Positions 1 to 5,433 are shown, counted from the first letter of the stretch. The stretch is 5,749 nucleotides of DNA from Bacillota bacterium (GCA_021848765.1 JAJZTU010000220.1:1-5749), one strand, 5' to 3'. A program made the numbers and translations. Notes: generated from the sequence alone by a model not told the origin.

Positions 1-295
1 CCCCTTTACGCTGATAACGGGGTAACACATAGAGCCTGGCCAGTTCTACTAACGGCCCGTGGTCATAGGCCTGGGCAAAGCCAATGATTTGTGATTTGTA
101 TTCAGCAACCAGGAAGGTGGAATTAGGTCTCTTTAAATGGTTGGCAATAGCTTGCTGATTGTAATACTCCGCAAGCTCGGCCGCAATGGTACGCGGTCCC
201 AGAATATCCTCATAGGTATCGTGCCAAGTTTCAGCAGCACACTGAATGATGCCCGGAATATCCTGCTCAGTAGCCTCTCTGACTGTAAACTTCAT
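1..295 (-). CDS. GNAT family N-acetyltransferase, C-terminus cut off by window edge
   Basis: Reading the minus strand from the ATG at 295-293 gives 98 open codons running off the window start. The product begins MKFTVREATEQDIPGI, the usual first beta strand and helix of a GNAT fold. Residues 62-74 (LVAEYKSQIIGFA) fit the central strands, and residues 85-98 (LARLYVLPRYQRKG) are GNAT motif A, with the start of the Q/R-x-x-G-x-G/A acetyl-CoA pyrophosphate loop at Q95-R-K-G98. Family members transfer an acetyl group from acetyl-CoA to an amine; the acceptor here cannot be told. The ATG is supported by a GGAGGA ribosome site at 306-301, five bases upstream. The gene lies in tandem behind the PAS gene but has its own promoter and sits beyond that gene's terminator, so it is probably transcribed alone. 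About half of a typical 150-180 residue protein is visible. The family call is firm; the specific function is unknown. Confidence 0.88.
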   Translation of the reverse strand, partial: MKFTVREATEQDIPGIIQCAAETWHDTYEDILGPRTIAAELAEYYNQQAIANHLKRPNSTFLVAEYKSQIIGFAQAYDHGPLVELARLYVLPRYQRKG

Positions 296-329
296 ACACT
301 TCCTCCGAAAATATATGGATATGAATTTC

Positions 330-363
330 TTCCATTTAGAGATTAATCCCTCTCAAGATGGAA
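330..363 (-). other. Imperfect stem-loop in the GNAT leader
   Basis: TTCCAT (330-335) and ATGGAA (358-363) form a 6-bp outer stem, with GAGA (339-342) and TCTC (351-354) as an inner stem. It lies between the predicted start site and the ribosome site of the GNAT gene. There is no U-run after it, so it does not look like a terminator. It may simply stabilise the 5' end; no known riboswitch class is recognised. Confidence 0.3.
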
Positions 364-377
364 CTCTTCGTAGGAAA

Positions 378-406
378 ATTATATCCTAAAAATGCTTGCC
401 AAACAA
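378..406 (-). promoter_or_regulatory. Sigma-A promoter of the GNAT gene
   Basis: On the minus strand a TTGTTT -35 box (406-401) is separated by exactly 17 bases from a perfect TATAAT -10 box (383-378). Transcription would start near 371, giving a leader of about 75 bases that contains an imperfect hairpin (363-330) before the ribosome site. Seen directly; promoter activity is inferred. Confidence 0.65.
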
Positions 407-444
407 AATTATGTCTAACTGATACTATTCCCTAGCCCGGTGAA

Positions 445-479
445 GAGAAAAACAGACCCCAGGCCGTTGTGAGCCTGGG
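445..479 (-). terminator. Rho-independent terminator of the PAS gene
   Basis: A perfect 7-bp GC-rich stem, CCCAGGC (458-464) with GCCTGGG (473-479), and an 8-base loop. Reading the minus strand, it is followed by a T-rich tract (TCTGTTTTTCTC, about 456-445). It begins 23 bases beyond the PAS stop codon, so it ends the PAS transcript before the GNAT gene. Confidence 0.8.
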
Positions 480-501
480 ATTAAGTGTTAGAAACAGCTT
501 T

Positions 502-1116
502 TTATTCTTCAACCAGATACTGTACAATTTTATCATAATAATCAGGATAAAGTTTTTTTATACAATCCGGACAAAAGCTATGTGTGAAATCAGCTTCGGA
601 ATGTTCTTGAATATATTTTTCCAGACGATTCCAATAACCCTTATCATCACGTATACTTTTGCAAGAAGCACAAATAGGTAATAGTCCCTCTAGCTCGGTA
701 ATCAGCGAAATATCTTCTAAAATCAGTATTGCAAACTTGTTTCCCTGGTATTCAAATGGGGCAGCGCTCACGAGTAAATTTAGTTGCTTAATAGTATCAC
801 CAAGTAGCGCCTCGAACTGTCCTTTGGTACGGTGTGTGGAAGAGCCACTTATTGCTTCCATTGCAGTATTCCTCACTACACAACTCTTGCAAGCCTGCCC
901 AAAGCCACAACCATTAGGATCATCTTTTGTATGAATGCAATGAAGAACATCTCCGCCTTTTTGTAAATATACCGCTTCATCGGTAACGCCGAGCAAATTT
1001 TTTGCTGCATGGTTGACGGAATAAACACGTCCATCTATATTCACAATCAAAGACAAGACTGGAATTACATCAAATAACACTTTAAAGAATGCATCATTTT
1101 GTAATAGTTTTCGCAT
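502..1116 (-). CDS. Stand-alone PAS-domain protein with two four-cysteine clusters
   Basis: 204 residues, no signal peptide or membrane segment, so cytoplasmic. Residues about 8-140 form a PAS domain: FDVIPVLSLIVNIDGRVYSVNHAAKNLLG is the typical N-cap and first strands, and FAILILEDIS (128-137) the last strand. A Cys-rich insert carries C60-x-H62 then C70, C76 and C79. The C-terminal part starts LLPICASCK and continues RDDKGYW, with C149-x2-C152 and C182-x2-C185 in a zinc-ribbon-like layout. This segment is well known as a linker or tail in sensor kinases of anaerobes, especially Deltaproteobacteria. Here no kinase, cyclase or DNA-binding domain follows, so the protein is only the sensing part. 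Metal (Zn) or Fe-S binding, or redox/thiol sensing, is inferred. The ATG is preceded by GAGAAAGG about 12 bases away, a somewhat long spacing, but no better start is visible. It is divergent from phnDCE, and a regulatory link is possible but unproven. Confidence 0.85.
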   Translation of the reverse strand: MRKLLQNDAFFKVLFDVIPVLSLIVNIDGRVYSVNHAAKNLLGVTDEAVYLQKGGDVLHCIHTKDDPNGCGFGQACKSCVVRNTAMEAISGSSTHRTKGQFEALLGDTIKQLNLLVSAAPFEYQGNKFAILILEDISLITELEGLLPICASCKSIRDDKGYWNRLEKYIQEHSEADFTHSFCPDCIKKLYPDYYDKIVQYLVEE

Positions 1117-1164
1117 GAAAATAGCTTACCTTTCTCATTAACTGTTTTTACGGTAGTATTCGAC

Positions 1165-1193
1165 ACAATACCTGCGAGTTCCTTGTTCTCCAA
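1165..1193 (-). promoter_or_regulatory. Possible weak promoter of the PAS gene
   Basis: On the minus strand TTGGAG (1193-1188) and TATTGT (1170-1165) are spaced by 17 bases. Both boxes match the sigma-A consensus only partly. The -35 box overlaps the inverted repeat at 1190-1222, which would suit an operator. This is a tentative call. Confidence 0.3.
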
Positions 1194-1222
1194 ACTACCT
1201 TTTCAGGTATTGAAAAGTTTGG
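1190..1222. repeat. Nested inverted repeat in the PAS/phnD divergent region
   Basis: The 3' strand at 1211-1222 (TGAAAAGTTTGG) pairs without interruption to TTTCA (1201-1205) plus CCAAACT (1190-1196), with a four-base bulge at 1197-1200 and a GGTAT loop. A competing hairpin, TACCT (1196-1200) with AGGTA (1205-1209), uses part of the same bases. It lies about 73 bases upstream of the phnD -10 box and over the possible PAS -35 box. It may be an operator or a transcript structure; no U-run follows on either strand. Confidence 0.5.
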
Positions 1223-1270
1223 TCTATAAAAAATACTTATGGATACCAGTAGTCAGATAAAATCTTTTTG

Positions 1271-1300
1271 TTAGCCGGTTCAGGAAAGCTTTGTTATAAT
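1271..1300 (+). promoter_or_regulatory. Extended -10 promoter of the phnDCE operon
   Basis: A perfect TATAAT (1295-1300) is preceded by TG one base upstream (1292-1293), an extended -10 element. The -35 position (TTAGCC, 1271-1276, 18-base spacing) is weak, which is usual for extended -10 promoters. Predicted start is about 1307, giving a leader of roughly 30 bases to phnD. Confidence 0.6.
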
Positions 1301-1337
1301 TTTATCGAAAAAGTATGCATTGGAGGATGATTGAGCA

Positions 1338-2255
1338 GTGAATTTTACAAGACTCGCCAGACTTAGTGTACCGGTATTATTAGCCATCCTGCTTGGCCTG
1401 TTGGCCGGTTGCGGGGGTGTAAAGTCCACAGATGCTTCCAAAAACACCGACGCAGTCGTTATATCCAATGTCCTGCGGGTTGGTCTTATTCCTAACCAAT
1501 CACCTGATAAGGTGAAAGCCCAGTACGAGCCGTTCCGGGCTTATCTGAGCGAGAAACTGGGAATGCCGGTTGAACTGTTTGTAGGTCCGGATTATACGGC
1601 AGTGGTGGAAGCAATGGCCAATGACAAGCTGGATTTAGCGTACTTTGGCGGGCTGACTTATGTCCAGGCCAAAAAACGGGCCGGGGTGTACCCAATTGTT
1701 ACTGAAATTGACCGTCAGACCAAAACCACCAAGTACCACAGCCAGATTATCGTTCCGGCAAACAGTCCGGTAAAAAAGGTTGAGGAACTGAAAGGTAAGG
1801 TATTTGCTTTTGGTGATATCAATTCGACCTCAGGTTCCCTGTATCCCCGGATTATGTTGGATAAAGCCGGCATTAAGGTTCCGGAGGACTTGAAACAGGT
1901 AATCTATACCGGTGCCCATGATGCCACTGCTGCCGCAGTGCAAAACGGGACAGTAGACGCCGGAGGTATTGAGGGCCGGATTCTGGATAAGCTGATTAAG
2001 CAAGGCAAGGCGGATAAGAGCAAAATCCGCGTGCTGGCTGAGTCCGAGCCGGTTGAGGGCTATCCTTGGGTAGTCAGGGCCGGGCTGGATAAAGCGCTGG
2101 TAGAACAAATTACCGGTGCCTTTCTGACTATGAACGATCCGCAACTACTGGACCTGATGCGGGCTGAAAAATATGCGAAAATAACGGATCAGGATTATGC
2201 TTATATTGAAGAACAAGCCACCCGCCTGGGCTTGTTGAAGGGGCAAAAACAGTGA
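1338..2255 (+). CDS. phnD: PhnD-family phosphonate/phosphite ABC transporter substrate-binding lipoprotein
   Basis: 305 residues. Residues 1-24 are a lipoprotein signal peptide (basic start, hydrophobic core, LLAGC lipobox), with Cys25 the predicted lipidated residue anchoring it outside the membrane. Residues 46-295 are the two-lobed PhnD/PtxB/HtxB-type binding protein: LRVGLIPNQSPDKV, LDLAYFGGLTYV (98-109), GDINSTSGSLYPR (159-171) and GAHDAT (192-197). The S-T-S triplet at 163-165 and His194 match positions that hold the phosphorus oxyanion in characterised homologues. The start is GTG 1338, with GGAGG at 1322-1326; an ATG at 1327 is out of frame and stops after four codons. The gene is first of three in a tight operon with its ATPase and permease. 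Phosphonate, phosphite, hypophosphite or another small oxyanion is possible. The family is clear; the ligand is not, as no catabolic gene is present. Confidence 0.93.
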   Translation: MNFTRLARLSVPVLLAILLGLLAGCGGVKSTDASKNTDAVVISNVLRVGLIPNQSPDKVKAQYEPFRAYLSEKLGMPVELFVGPDYTAVVEAMANDKLDLAYFGGLTYVQAKKRAGVYPIVTEIDRQTKTTKYHSQIIVPANSPVKKVEELKGKVFAFGDINSTSGSLYPRIMLDKAGIKVPEDLKQVIYTGAHDATAAAVQNGTVDAGGIEGRILDKLIKQGKADKSKIRVLAESEPVEGYPWVVRAGLDKALVEQITGAFLTMNDPQLLDLMRAEKYAKITDQDYAYIEEQATRLGLLKGQKQ

Positions 2256-3073
2256 TAGGAAAAGTACAGCAAAGTAACCATGAGCGTGGCACGGCCGGTG
2301 AGGTCATTGCAGCCCGGAACGCGGTGAAGGAATATCCAGGGGGAATACTTGCTCTGGACGGGCTTTCCGTAACTTTATACCGTGGAGAAATGGTGGGTAT
2401 TCTCGGTCCCAGCGGGGCCGGGAAAACCACCTTTTTGCGTCTTTTAAATGGCAGCCTGACACCCTCAGCAGGGGAGATCAGGGTACTGGGGCAGTCACTT
2501 AAGGGTATTAAAACCGGAGAACTGCGCAGGCTTAGAAGCAGAATGAGCCTGGTCCAACAGAACCATAATATCATCCCTTCACTTTCGGTAGCCCATAATG
2601 TCCTGATGGGCAAACTGGGCAAAATTTCAACGGTTGGGGCTGCGCGGATGCTGCTGTACCTGACCCGTGAGGAAAGGGACGAGGTTGCTGAGGTTTTGGG
2701 ACGGTTGGAAATCGGGGATAAGCTGTTTAGCAGATGCGGGGAACTCTCCGGTGGCCAGCAACAGCGGGTTGCCGTGGCCAGGGCCATCCTGGCTGACCCG
2801 GAAATTATCATGGCAGATGAGCCTATTGCCTCAGTTGACCCCCGGACTGCGGAAGTTGTTATGAACCAGTTTCGCAGGCTCAACAGCCTGGGCAAGACCG
2901 TCATTTTGAACCTGCACCAGGTTGATTTTGCTCTGCAGTATTGTACCCGGCTGCTGGTCCTCTCCAGGGGGAAGCTGGTTTTTGACGGACTTCCTGAGGA
3001 CTATAGGGGTAGGGAGATTTTTGAGCGCTCTTTTGCCGGGGAGGAGAGGAGGGTTTGTTGTGCGGAAGCCTGA
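2252..3073 (+). CDS. phnC: Phosphonate-type ABC transporter ATP-binding protein PhnC
   Basis: 273 residues, close to the usual 250-270 for PhnC. All ATPase motifs are present and intact: Walker A GPSGAGKT (52-59), Q-loop Q102/Q103 in SLVQQNHN, signature LSGGQQQ (165-171), Walker B IIMADE (185-190) followed by the PIASVDP D-loop that is characteristic of PhnC, and the H-loop His222 in NLHQVD. It hydrolyses ATP on the inner face of the membrane to drive import through PhnE with ligand delivered by PhnD. The GTG start (2252-2254) overlaps the phnD stop codon by 4 bp (GTGA), and a GAAGGGG ribosome site lies inside the end of phnD, so translation is probably coupled. An N-terminal extension of about 16 residues precedes the first strand. 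A single complete domain, with no sign of damage. Confidence 0.95.
   Translation: MIGKVQQSNHERGTAGEVIAARNAVKEYPGGILALDGLSVTLYRGEMVGILGPSGAGKTTFLRLLNGSLTPSAGEIRVLGQSLKGIKTGELRRLRSRMSLVQQNHNIIPSLSVAHNVLMGKLGKISTVGAARMLLYLTREERDEVAEVLGRLEIGDKLFSRCGELSGGQQQRVAVARAILADPEIIMADEPIASVDPRTAEVVMNQFRRLNSLGKTVILNLHQVDFALQYCTRLLVLSRGKLVFDGLPEDYRGREIFERSFAGEERRVCCAEA
3048..3053 (+). promoter_or_regulatory. Ribosome binding site that sets the phnE start inside phnC
   Basis: GGAGGG at 3048-3053 is six bases upstream of GTG 3060. This decides the phnE start: the reading frame is open much further upstream inside phnC, but upstream residues would be translated phnC sequence in another frame and resemble no permease. 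Confidence 0.8.
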
Positions 3074-3965
3074 ACAATCCCTTGATCCGGGTTTCAACTT
3101 TTTTAATTGGCTGGTAGGCTTGGCTGTCCTGGGCCTGGTGTTATTTAGCGCCGGGCAGACCGGATTTTCACCCCAGGCCTTTCTTGAGGCGGGCAATTTA
3201 AAGGCCATGGGCCGGTTTGCGGCCGGCCTATGGCCTCCGGAAACTTCACCGGACTTCCTCAAGAATTCCTTTAAGCTCATAGTGGAGACCTTGGAGATTT
3301 CCGTCATCGGGACTGCCCTGGCCATCTGCTTTGCCTTTCCCCTTTCCGTTTTGGCTACCCGGGTACGGGGAGAGGAGTTTTCCCGGCAGGCCCAGGGCTG
3401 GGTTCCCTGGCTCCTGCGTTGGATTACTTATTATGGGGCCAGGAGTGTGCTGAATCTGTTCAGGGGAATTCCCGAACTTTTGTGGGCTTTAATCTTTGTA
3501 GTGGCAGTGGGCTTGGGGCCCTTCCCGGGGGTGCTGGCCCTGGCCGCTCACAGCACCGGTATTTTAGGGAAACTCTATGCTGAGCTTTTTGAATCAGTGG
3601 ACCAGCGTTTGGTAGAGACCACCAGGGCCACCGGCGCCGGAGAATTGGCGGTGCTGCTGTTTACCCGCCTGCCCCTGAGCCTGCCGGTGTTTTTGTCCTA
3701 CACGCTGTTTCGCTGGGAATGCAACATGCGGGCGGCCACTGTTCTGGGGTTTGTCGGTGCAGGGGGAATCGGAACCCAGCTGATCATCAGCATGAAGCTA
3801 TTTGCCTATAACGAGGTCATGACCCTGGTAGCGGAGATTTTTGCCCTGGTGGTCCTGGTGGACCTGGCAGGTCAATTCCTCCGCACCCGGATTCTGGATG
3901 CACCTAGCCCGATTCCGGCTGATAACGCTCTGCGCAGGCTGGTCCGCTGCCTACCCAAAGTTTAA
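3060..3965 (+). CDS. phnE: Phosphonate-type ABC transporter permease PhnE
   Basis: 301 residues from GTG 3060, somewhat longer than the common 260-290. It is an integral inner-membrane protein. Hydrophobic segments lie at about 15-32, 78-100, 138-162, 197-216 and 253-274, with a weaker one near 225-245. The family coupling region is visible as ETTRATGAGELAVLLFTRLPLSLP (186-209), the EAA-type loop that docks on the ATPase, followed by RWECNMRAATVLGFVGAGGIG (218-238), a hallmark of PhnE/PtxC permeases. It forms the channel for the PhnD ligand and is powered by PhnC. The start overlaps the end of phnC by 14 bp, with a strong GGAGGG site inside phnC, so translation is coupled. A single phnE is present; presumably it forms a homodimer. 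The stop is followed by 71 bases before the radical SAM gene, with no U-tract terminator. Confidence 0.92.
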   Translation: MRKPEQSLDPGFNFFNWLVGLAVLGLVLFSAGQTGFSPQAFLEAGNLKAMGRFAAGLWPPETSPDFLKNSFKLIVETLEISVIGTALAICFAFPLSVLATRVRGEEFSRQAQGWVPWLLRWITYYGARSVLNLFRGIPELLWALIFVVAVGLGPFPGVLALAAHSTGILGKLYAELFESVDQRLVETTRATGAGELAVLLFTRLPLSLPVFLSYTLFRWECNMRAATVLGFVGAGGIGTQLIISMKLFAYNEVMTLVAEIFALVVLVDLAGQFLRTRILDAPSPIPADNALRRLVRCLPKV

Positions 3966-3978
3966 CTTTTGGCTTAAC

Positions 3979-3987
3979 TGGTATACA
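3979..3987 (+). promoter_or_regulatory. Possible extended -10 promoter for the radical SAM gene
   Basis: TGGTATACA (3979-3987) fits an extended -10 element (TG, one base, then TATACA). No convincing -35 box is seen 17 bases upstream. Transcription would start near 3994, inside the loop of the inverted repeat at 3986-4021. Readthrough from phnDCE is an equally good alternative. Confidence 0.35.
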
Positions 3988-4021
3988 ATATAGTTGAGCG
4001 TGCCTGCCCGCCACTATATTG
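3986..4021 (+). repeat. Perfect 9-bp inverted repeat abutting the radical SAM ribosome site
   Basis: CAATATAGT (3986-3994) and ACTATATTG (4013-4021) are perfect inverted copies separated by 18 GC-rich bases. GCG (3998-4000) and CGC (4009-4011) can add a small inner stem. The right arm ends one base before the AAAGGA ribosome site. No U-run follows, so it is not a standard terminator. It could be an operator, an mRNA processing or stability element, or a translation-control hairpin. Confidence 0.6.
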
Positions 4022-4036
4022 CAAAGGATGACAACA

Positions 4037-4990
4037 ATGAATCACATGTCAGACCGGTATAAACAATACTCTGTACACCTGGTCCGCAAATTTGGAGAAA
4101 AAGTGTACAAGCTGCCTGTCAACCTGCCTGGCACCTGCCCAAACCGGGATGGCACGGTGGGGATGGGGGGCTGTGTTTTTTGTGATGAAGAAGGCGCCGG
4201 ATTTGAGTGCCTGCCTAATACCCTTTCGGTTCAGCAGCAGATTGCAGAGAATAAAACTTTCTTTACAAGACGCTTTAACGCGCATAAGTTTATCAGCTAC
4301 TTCCAGGCATTCACTAATACCTACTTGCCCTTTGAGCAGTTCCGGGCCAACATCCAGGCTGCCGCGGAGGATGAGGATATCGTGGGAATTTCCATATCCA
4401 CCCGGCCGGACTGTATCAATGACCGTTACCTGGACTTTCTCGCCGGGCTGCAGGGGGAACGCAACCTGGATATTAACATTGAGCTGGGTTTGCAGACGGT
4501 GAATTATCACAGCCTGGTAAAAATCAACCGGGGACACACTCTGGCGGAATTTGTAGATGCAGTTCAACGCATTAAGCGCCACCGGTTTGAGATTTGTGTC
4601 CACCTGATCCTTAATTTGCCCTGGGACGACATGCTGGATGTGATAGAAAATGCCAAGCTGCTCTCGGCTCTGGGGATTAATTATGTAAAGCTGCACTCCC
4701 TGTATATTGTCAAGGAAACTCCTCTGGGTGAGATGTATGCACAGGAAGAATTTGAACTTATTTCCCTTGACGAATATATCGAACGGGTGATTACCTTCCT
4801 GGAATACCTGGACCCGGATATTGTAATCCAGCGCTTGGTGGGGAAAGGCCCTCAGGGAAACCTGCTGTTTTGCAACTGGAACACCAGTTGGTGGAAGATA
4901 AAACGCAGGATTGAGGCTTTGCTGGTAGAGCGGGATACCTGGCAGGGCAAAAAATTTGGCTACTTAAACGGCAAGGCACTGAGAAAATAA
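4037..4990 (+). CDS. TIGR01212/YhcC-YtqA family radical SAM protein (possible MnmL-type tRNA modification enzyme)
   Basis: 317 residues from ATG 4037, near the 310-325 usual for this family. ATG 4037 is chosen because AAAGGA (4023-4028) lies eight bases upstream; TTG 4019 and ATG 4028 overlap or precede that site. The N-terminus carries the family's atypical radical SAM cysteines, C34 in CPNRDG with C46 and C49 in GGCVFC (C-x11-C-x2-C), which should hold a [4Fe-4S] cluster for cleaving S-adenosylmethionine. Further family blocks are ISISTRPDCI (118-127), IELGLQTV (148-155) and HLILNLPWDD (189-198). The nearest function known to me is MnmL (YtqA) of Bacillus subtilis and Streptococcus, which helps convert cmnm5s2U to mnm5s2U at the tRNA wobble position with the methylase MnmM. 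No MnmM partner follows here, so this enzyme may be YtqA-like or the less understood YhcC type. It is probably cytoplasmic. Family sure; substrate inferred. Confidence 0.9.
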   Translation: MNHMSDRYKQYSVHLVRKFGEKVYKLPVNLPGTCPNRDGTVGMGGCVFCDEEGAGFECLPNTLSVQQQIAENKTFFTRRFNAHKFISYFQAFTNTYLPFEQFRANIQAAAEDEDIVGISISTRPDCINDRYLDFLAGLQGERNLDINIELGLQTVNYHSLVKINRGHTLAEFVDAVQRIKRHRFEICVHLILNLPWDDMLDVIENAKLLSALGINYVKLHSLYIVKETPLGEMYAQEEFELISLDEYIERVITFLEYLDPDIVIQRLVGKGPQGNLLFCNWNTSWWKIKRRIEALLVERDTWQGKKFGYLNGKALRK

Positions 4991-5063
4991 GAGAATTACA
5001 AATGGAGTTATGAAATAGATTAATTTTTAAGCTATAATTGCTTTATAGATAAAAAATTTCCTC

Positions 5064-5092
5064 TTGAAGGGTTTAAGTCAAACCGTTATAAT
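5064..5092 (+). promoter_or_regulatory. Strong sigma-A promoter of the 6S RNA gene
   Basis: TTGAAG (5064-5069) and a perfect TATAAT (5087-5092) are separated by exactly 17 bases. An A/T-rich stretch (5050-5059) just upstream could be an UP element. Predicted start is about 5098-5100. This is the best promoter in the window, as expected for an abundant RNA. It also falls in the otherwise empty stretch after the radical SAM gene. Confidence 0.8.
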
Positions 5093-5098
5093 AGCAAA

Positions 5099-5343
5099 TG
5101 TGCAAACCAAACAAAAACAAAACAAGTATCCTGGAATGTGCGCCAATCTCCTATTTTCAACCGACACTATGACAACGGGAGTTCCGGTCTGCAGACGGAT
5201 GTCAGGCCCCTGCGCAAGTCACGGGGAAGACAGAAAGCTGAAGCCGGGCACCCACCTGCTGAGAAGGCGGGTCTGAAAATACGGGGAAAACGGCATTTTG
5301 GGACTAGATTTAAAAATCTTCTCTTTTTTGAGAAGATTTTTTT
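5099..5343 (+). ncRNA. ssrS: 6S RNA (regulator of sigma-70/A RNA polymerase), primary transcript
   Basis: 6S RNA mimics an open promoter and sequesters housekeeping RNA polymerase in stationary phase. The call rests on structure and conserved ends. The closing stem pairs 5129-5138 with 5294-5303 (10 bp, some G-U); after an internal loop, 5147-5159 pairs with 5274-5287 (13 bp with one bulged C, including perfect TATTTTCA/TGAAAATA). The 3' side of the central bubble has the expected small hairpin, ACCC.CCT (5250-5257) with AGG.GGGT (5265-5272). A terminal stem includes CCCC/GGGG (5207-5210, 5223-5226) and TGTC/GACA (5200-5203, 5229-5232). The 3' motif CGGCATTTTGGGA (5291-5303) resembles the CGGCAUCUCGGAGA end of E. 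coli 6S. The mature RNA is probably about 5126-5306, preceded by an unstructured A/C-rich leader (5102-5125). Open frames here are artefacts. The main alternative is an unknown structured RNA. Confidence 0.78.
5312..5343 (+). terminator. Rho-independent terminator of the 6S RNA gene
   Basis: A perfect 12-bp stem, 5312-5323 (ending ATCTTCTC) with 5330-5341 (starting GAGAAGAT), a six-T loop and a run of seven T at 5337-5343. It directly follows the 6S closing stem. Confidence 0.9.
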
Positions 5344-5346
5344 ACT

Positions 5347-5391
5347 GGGAATTTATATTTCAGCATGCTTAATTTGGCAAGCAATATTCCC
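5347..5391. repeat. Imperfect inverted repeat between the 6S terminator and the riboswitch promoter
   Basis: GGGAAT (5347-5352) pairs with ATTCCC (5386-5391), and TGCTT (5366-5370) with AAGCA (5379-5383) inside it. No U-run follows and no known RNA class is recognised. It ends 13 bases before the possible -35 box of the riboswitch transcript, so it might be a binding site. Confidence 0.35.
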
Positions 5392-5404
5392 GTTGTGTCG
5401 AAAA

Positions 5405-5433
5405 TTGACTAATTATAGCGGTATTGGTAGAAA
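5405..5433 (+). promoter_or_regulatory. Probable promoter of the riboswitch-controlled gene
   Basis: TTGACT (5405-5410) is followed after 17 bases by TAGAAA (5428-5433). The -35 box is strong and the -10 box matches four of six positions. Start near 5440 would put about 60 bases before the aptamer core. TATAAA at 5483-5488 is another -10 candidate but has no -35 box. Confidence 0.45.

Noticed and set aside
1255..1270. AGAT/ATCT mini-hairpin followed by T-run upstream of phnD as a terminator or attenuator
   Set aside because: A 4-bp A/T-rich stem with a 3-base loop is too weak, and it lies upstream of the -10 box.
2128..2904. 258-codon open frame on the minus strand across phnD/phnC
   Set aside because: It is antisense to the intact phnC with all ATPase motifs; its translation is Ser/Pro/Arg-rich and resembles no family.
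2922..3059. Upstream extension of the phnE frame inside phnC
   Set aside because: It overlaps conserved phnC coding sequence, and the ribosome site GGAGGG at 3048-3053 clearly serves GTG 3060.
4019..4036. TTG 4019 or ATG 4028 as the radical SAM start
   Set aside because: They precede or overlap the AAAGGA ribosome site; ATG 4037 has the right eight-base spacing.
4049..4696. 215-codon minus-strand frame under the radical SAM gene
   Set aside because: Shadow of a well-supported gene; no ribosome site or family resemblance.
5033..5038. TATAAT as a separate promoter
   Set aside because: No -35 box at the right distance; the 5064-5092 pair is far better.
5032..5048. CTATAA/TTATAG hairpin after the radical SAM gene as a terminator
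   Set aside because: Only 6 bp, all but the end pair A-T, and no U-run on either strand.
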